A stretch of 8,890 bases of DNA, from contig JAADHX010000119.1 of NCBI GenBank assembly GCA_013151655.1, positions 1 through 8,890 on the forward strand, given 5' to 3'. The stretch comes from Actinomycetota bacterium (GTDB lineage Bacteria; Actinomycetota; Acidimicrobiia; Acidimicrobiales; Poriferisodalaceae). Position numbers and translations under genes: made by a program. Below, in pieces: positions 6,530 to 8,890 of the stretch (position 1 is its first letter; each line of letters begins with the position of its first letter). The notes beneath the pieces were generated by a model. The model saw only the letters and a list, made by a program, of their open reading frames with translations. It did no database searches and was not told the DNA's origin.

Positions 6530-8287
6530 TTAGGAGAAGAAGTTGAGGATGTCGCTGTCGCGCTCGATGATGAAGCAGTGCTGTTCCTCGACAAAGGGCG
6601 TGTTGTGATTCAGGATGTTCTCAACTGCAGGACACGTCTCGTGGGTCCTTGGGACGTCGCAGTACCTACCCGCCCGCGGGCACGCGTCGGTCAGTTTGCG
6701 CAGAGTCTCGGGGTCCCAGCCGTTCACGAAGTCGGCGTGCATCGTGTACCACTCGCCAGATGCCAATACGAACCCGGGTCCACCGGTTGCGTCCGGGTAT
6801 CCGAGGTTGTAGTTGATGTTGATGATCGGTACGGGATGGGTCGGCGGGCATTCGCGATACTGCCTGCCTACGTTGACGGGGTAGGCCATATGAGCAGTAC
6901 CGGCAAGCCATAGATGCACACCATCCCAGCACTGCGGGAAGTTGATGTTAAGTCGGATGCCATTGTCGTCTGGCCCAACTTCGAATAGATCCAACGACGT
7001 TCCAGATTGCTGGGTTTTGGGCTCGGTTCTTTGGCCCTCAGATGAGCTGGTGAACGCATAGGCCACGCTCCGAGCCTGAGGTTCGGTCGCACCACCGTTG
7101 CCGGCAATGATCTTGAGACCGATCGGCATGTCAACAATCGTGGCCGGATCGACCTTCCCGACCCGGTAGTAGAACTTGTTGAACTGAGTCTGAAGCTGCA
7201 CACCGTCTTGGAATGCGGCCGGAGCCCAGTACGCACTTCGGTCCTCGTCGACCGTGCAGTTGGTGCCGGGTGTGTCGATCATCGACTGTGTTGTTGAGAA
7301 GGCGTCGATGCCGGGAAGCCCGATGAATTCGTGCAGATGTGAACCGCCGGGAACACCCGGAGCGATGATGGGGTCATCAGCGGCAAACTGGGAAGTGTCG
7401 CAGAAAAGCGTGAAGAGATTTTGGCCCCGGTTATCGGTGAAACCATTCCAGATGACACTAATCTCGTCGCTCCTTGATGCGGTGAGCGCTGTCTCGTCGA
7501 ACTCGCCAGGAACGTAAAGTTCGATTTGGGCTGGGTCGAGAGGTGTCGTGGTTGTAGTCGTGGGCGGAACCGTGGTCGTCGTCGTTGGCGGCGTCGACGT
7601 TGTAGTCGTCGAAGTCGTCGTTGTAGTCGTTGGCGGACTTGTTGTTGTCGTTGTTGTTGGTGGCGGAACGAGCTCACCGATACGCAACGCAAAATCGTCG
7701 ATCAACAAAGTGCCAGTGTCATACAACCGGAACTCAATACGAACATAGGCAGCGTTCGCCGGCGCCACCTGACTGACCTCAACCTCGCGCCAACCAGTAT
7801 CGCCACGAAGAGTCGGGCGCGCCGTAAACGTCTTCAAGTAGGCGGCACTCCAATTGTTGTTCACAGGCTCAGCAAAGAACACCATCACCATGCGAGCATC
7901 ATCAACAACATTCTCAGCCCGCAAGAACACCGAAGCCTCAACCTCATCACCAGGAACAACCGGAAACGCCTCAAGCCCAGTCATGAACCGAGTCAACTCC
8001 GACCCAGCCCGACGCGCCGCAGCATGATTCGTCGAAACGATCTCTAAGAAGTTGTTTCCACTATGAGCCCTCGCCGAGTCTGACTCCAACCTAAACGTAG
8101 CCCCAGAACCATGAGTCCCAACAATCGACGGAATCCCACCCTCAAACCCAGAAACAAACGTCGTGGAGGTAGCGGCCACGGCCTGCTGGCCTTGGGTTAG
8201 GGCCGCGGTTGCGACAAACACCAGCGTGAGAGCAACCAAGTGGGCTAGGCCCGTTCTCGATGGTCGATGTTCCTCGTTTTGTTGCAA
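6530..8287 (-). CDS. Secreted DUF1996 protein with jelly-roll binding-like module and Thr/Pro linker
   Basis: With the start proposed here (TTG 8287, after AAAGG at 8301-8297, 9-nt spacing) the protein is 585 residues. The frame stays open to a TTG at 8404, but the 39 extra residues are polar and would push the signal peptide inside. Using numbering from 8287: a signal peptide at 1-39 with an AVAA cleavage site; a module at about 41-206 like carbohydrate-binding jelly rolls (GFEGG, DSARAHSG, WREVEV, LLIDDFAL); a Thr/Pro linker at 208-249; and DUF1996 (PF09362) at about 270-530 with SHLHEF, DRSAYWAP, QCWDGVHL, CPPTHPVPIININYNLGYP and TMHADFVNGWD. Conserved histidines and cysteines suggest metal binding and disulfides. 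DUF1996 occurs in secreted fungal and actinobacterial proteins and has no established activity. An extracellular polysaccharide-linked role is inference. The gene ends 6 nt from the convergent upstream neighbour. Confidence 0.88.
   Translation of the reverse strand: MQQNEEHRPSRTGLAHLVALTLVFVATAALTQGQQAVAATSTTFVSGFEGGIPSIVGTHGSGATFRLESDSARAHSGNNFLEIVSTNHAAARRAGSELTRFMTGLEAFPVVPGDEVEASVFLRAENVVDDARMVMVFFAEPVNNNWSAAYLKTFTARPTLRGDTGWREVEVSQVAPANAAYVRIEFRLYDTGTLLIDDFALRIGELVPPPTTTTTTSPPTTTTTTSTTTTSTPPTTTTTVPPTTTTTTPLDPAQIELYVPGEFDETALTASRSDEISVIWNGFTDNRGQNLFTLFCDTSQFAADDPIIAPGVPGGSHLHEFIGLPGIDAFSTTQSMIDTPGTNCTVDEDRSAYWAPAAFQDGVQLQTQFNKFYYRVGKVDPATIVDMPIGLKIIAGNGGATEPQARSVAYAFTSSSEGQRTEPKTQQSGTSLDLFEVGPDDNGIRLNINFPQCWDGVHLWLAGTAHMAYPVNVGRQYRECPPTHPVPIININYNLGYPDATGGPGFVLASGEWYTMHADFVNGWDPETLRKLTDACPRAGRYCDVPRTHETCPAVENILNHNTPFVEEQHCFIIERDSDILNFFS
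7541..7666 (-). repeat. Low-complexity DNA encoding the Thr/Pro linker
   Basis: About 126 bp encode a linker of threonine blocks broken by PP, SPP and VPP. On the + strand it reads as G/T-rich runs such as GTCGTTGTAGTC and GTTGTTGTCG. Threonine codons vary (ACA, ACC, ACG, ACT), so it is a degenerate rather than exact repeat. Such linkers are usually O-glycosylated spacers between domains. Slippage and length variation between strains would be expected. Confidence 0.8.
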
Positions 8288-8296
8288 AACTGACTG

Positions 8297-8301
8297 CCTT
8301 T
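8297..8301 (-). promoter_or_regulatory. Ribosome binding site supporting the TTG 8287 start
   Basis: On the - strand AAAGG reads 8301 to 8297, 9 nt before TTG 8287. Starting there gives a protein with an ordinary N-terminal signal peptide, which decides against the longer frame from 8404. Confidence 0.45.
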
Positions 8302-8345
8302 GGTGCTGCGAAACCTGACGATCACCACTCTGAGTGCGATCGTGC

Positions 8346-8362
8346 GGCCGTTTAACACGGCC
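8346..8362. repeat. 6-bp inverted repeat upstream of the DUF1996 gene
   Basis: GGCCGT (8346-8351), spacer TTAAC, ACGGCC (8357-8362). If translation starts at 8287, this dyad is in the upstream region of the secreted-protein gene, about 59 nt before the start, and could be an operator or a 5' leader hairpin. It is also upstream of the divergent SdpI-like gene. Confidence 0.4.
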
Positions 8363-8378
8363 AGCGTCGGAATGTGAG

Positions 8379-8384
8379 TACAAT
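8379..8384 (+). promoter_or_regulatory. Candidate -10 box for the SdpI-like gene
   Basis: TACAAT matches five of six bases of TATAAT on the + strand and would give a transcript start near 8391 with a leader of about 84 nt. No good -35 is paired with it, so this is a weak call. Confidence 0.25.
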
Positions 8385-8474
8385 AGTAGTCGACCAAACG
8401 CCAACTGTAGTTAAGTTCCGATTTTGTACCTGCACATGTTGGATTAGAACTTTGGCTCAACCCGTCGCCGTTGA

Positions 8475-8837
8475 GTGCCGATGGGCGTCCTAATGGGACT
8501 TATGCTGACGGGAATGGTCATAGCCTCGGTGGGCCTCATGATGACAACAATTGGTGTGTTGAGTCTCAGCGGCGAGCTGCCCATGAACCGGGTCATCGGT
8601 ATTTCTGTGTCGTCGGTTTGCCAGTCAGAGCGACACTGGGAAGCCGGACATCGAGCCGCAGCTCCGGTGAACATCGGATTTGGAACCGCGGTGCAAATCG
8701 TCGGCGGCCTCATAGCCGTGCAGTCGAGCTACACGCTTGTGGCCCAGAGCCTCATCGGCTCGGCCTGGGCCGTGGTAGCTACCGGCGCCTTCGTGGCATG
8801 GCGCCTCGCCGCAGTGGCCGTCACCGACCTCCCCTAG
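8475..8837 (+). CDS. Small SdpI-like membrane protein
   Basis: The 120-residue protein has three hydrophobic segments at about 5-31, 68-84 and 90-113. Between the first and second is NRVIGISVSSV..SERHWEAGHRAAAP (38-64), which matches the soluble loop of SdpI/YhfL-type proteins, where the usual text is N..IGIRTP.TL.s...W...HR.a.p. The family's GIRTP is changed to GISVS here, so the conserved arginine is replaced by serine (S43). Bacillus SdpI gives immunity to a killing peptide and controls its repressor; most actinobacterial homologues have no known role and no toxin gene is seen here. GTG 8475 opens the frame; ATG 8481 and 8493 are equally possible, as no strong Shine-Dalgarno sequence is present. 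The stop TAG 8835-8837 shares CTAG with a possible convergent gene. Confidence 0.75.
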   Translation: MPMGVLMGLMLTGMVIASVGLMMTTIGVLSLSGELPMNRVIGISVSSVCQSERHWEAGHRAAAPVNIGFGTAVQIVGGLIAVQSSYTLVAQSLIGSAWAVVATGAFVAWRLAAVAVTDLP

Positions 8838-8890
8838 ACCGCCACTGTTCTAATCTCGTCTGTCACCGGCATCGGTTCGCCCACCCACCA
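8834..8890 (-). CDS. Possible C-terminal fragment of a convergent gene (partial)
   Basis: Reading the - strand from 8890 in the first frame gives 18 open codons with natural-looking content, including GEPMPVTDEIRTVAV, then TAG at 8836-8834. The codons favour GC-rich choices as in the real genes here. The stop would overlap the SdpI-like stop in a CTAG. The piece is too short to identify and could be chance. Confidence 0.35.
   Translation of the reverse strand, partial: WWVGEPMPVTDEIRTVAV

Noticed and set aside
7541..7666. G/T-rich repeated DNA considered as a tandem repeat or CRISPR-like element
   Set aside because: There are no exact units or spacers. It is explained fully as codons of a Thr/Pro linker.
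7526..8047. A + strand frame giving an Arg/Cys-rich protein across the linker region
   Set aside because: It is the reverse reading of threonine codons in the linker and has no start signal or domain.

Overview
The window looks like chromosomal DNA from a high-GC actinobacterium, most likely of the Acidimicrobiia type. This taxonomic guess is inference. It rests on a mycothiol-type dehydrogenase tail at the left edge, GTG and TTG starts, a leaderless-looking promoter, and a secreted protein with the threonine-rich linkers common in that class. I see no tRNA, rRNA, CRISPR array, transposase, integrase or prophage gene.

Left arm (1-1735, + strand): the 3' end of a zinc alcohol dehydrogenase resembling S-(hydroxymethyl)mycothiol dehydrogenase, a metallo-beta-lactamase-fold hydrolase, and a beta-hydroxyacid dehydrogenase. 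They are co-directional and closely spaced. The first two fit a mycothiol-dependent formaldehyde detoxification pair: oxidation to S-formylmycothiol, then thioester hydrolysis.

Second block (4558 down to 1748, - strand): an alpha/beta hydrolase, an amidase-signature enzyme and a one-TM protein with an extracytoplasmic domain. The last two overlap (GTGA) and are probably translationally coupled.

Third block (4715-6523, + strand): a membrane fatty acid desaturase-like protein whose GTG start lies about where a -10 box would start transcription, followed 9 nt later by an unrecognised protein with an N-terminal amphipathic helix. A perfect 7-bp inverted repeat lies upstream.

Right block: a large secreted protein on the - strand (signal peptide, jelly-roll binding-like domain, Thr/Pro linker, DUF1996). 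Divergent from it is a small SdpI-like membrane protein. At the right edge is a possible gene tail on the - strand whose stop shares a CTAG with the SdpI-like stop.

The convergent gene pairs are packed very tightly (gaps of 12 and 6 nt, and one possible overlap). The gene-free stretches (about 136, 156 and 187 nt) hold only candidate regulatory sites. I do not see a clear new multi-gene system. The best leads are the desaturase plus unknown-protein pair, the mosaic secreted DUF1996 protein, and the possible S-formylmycothiol hydrolase.
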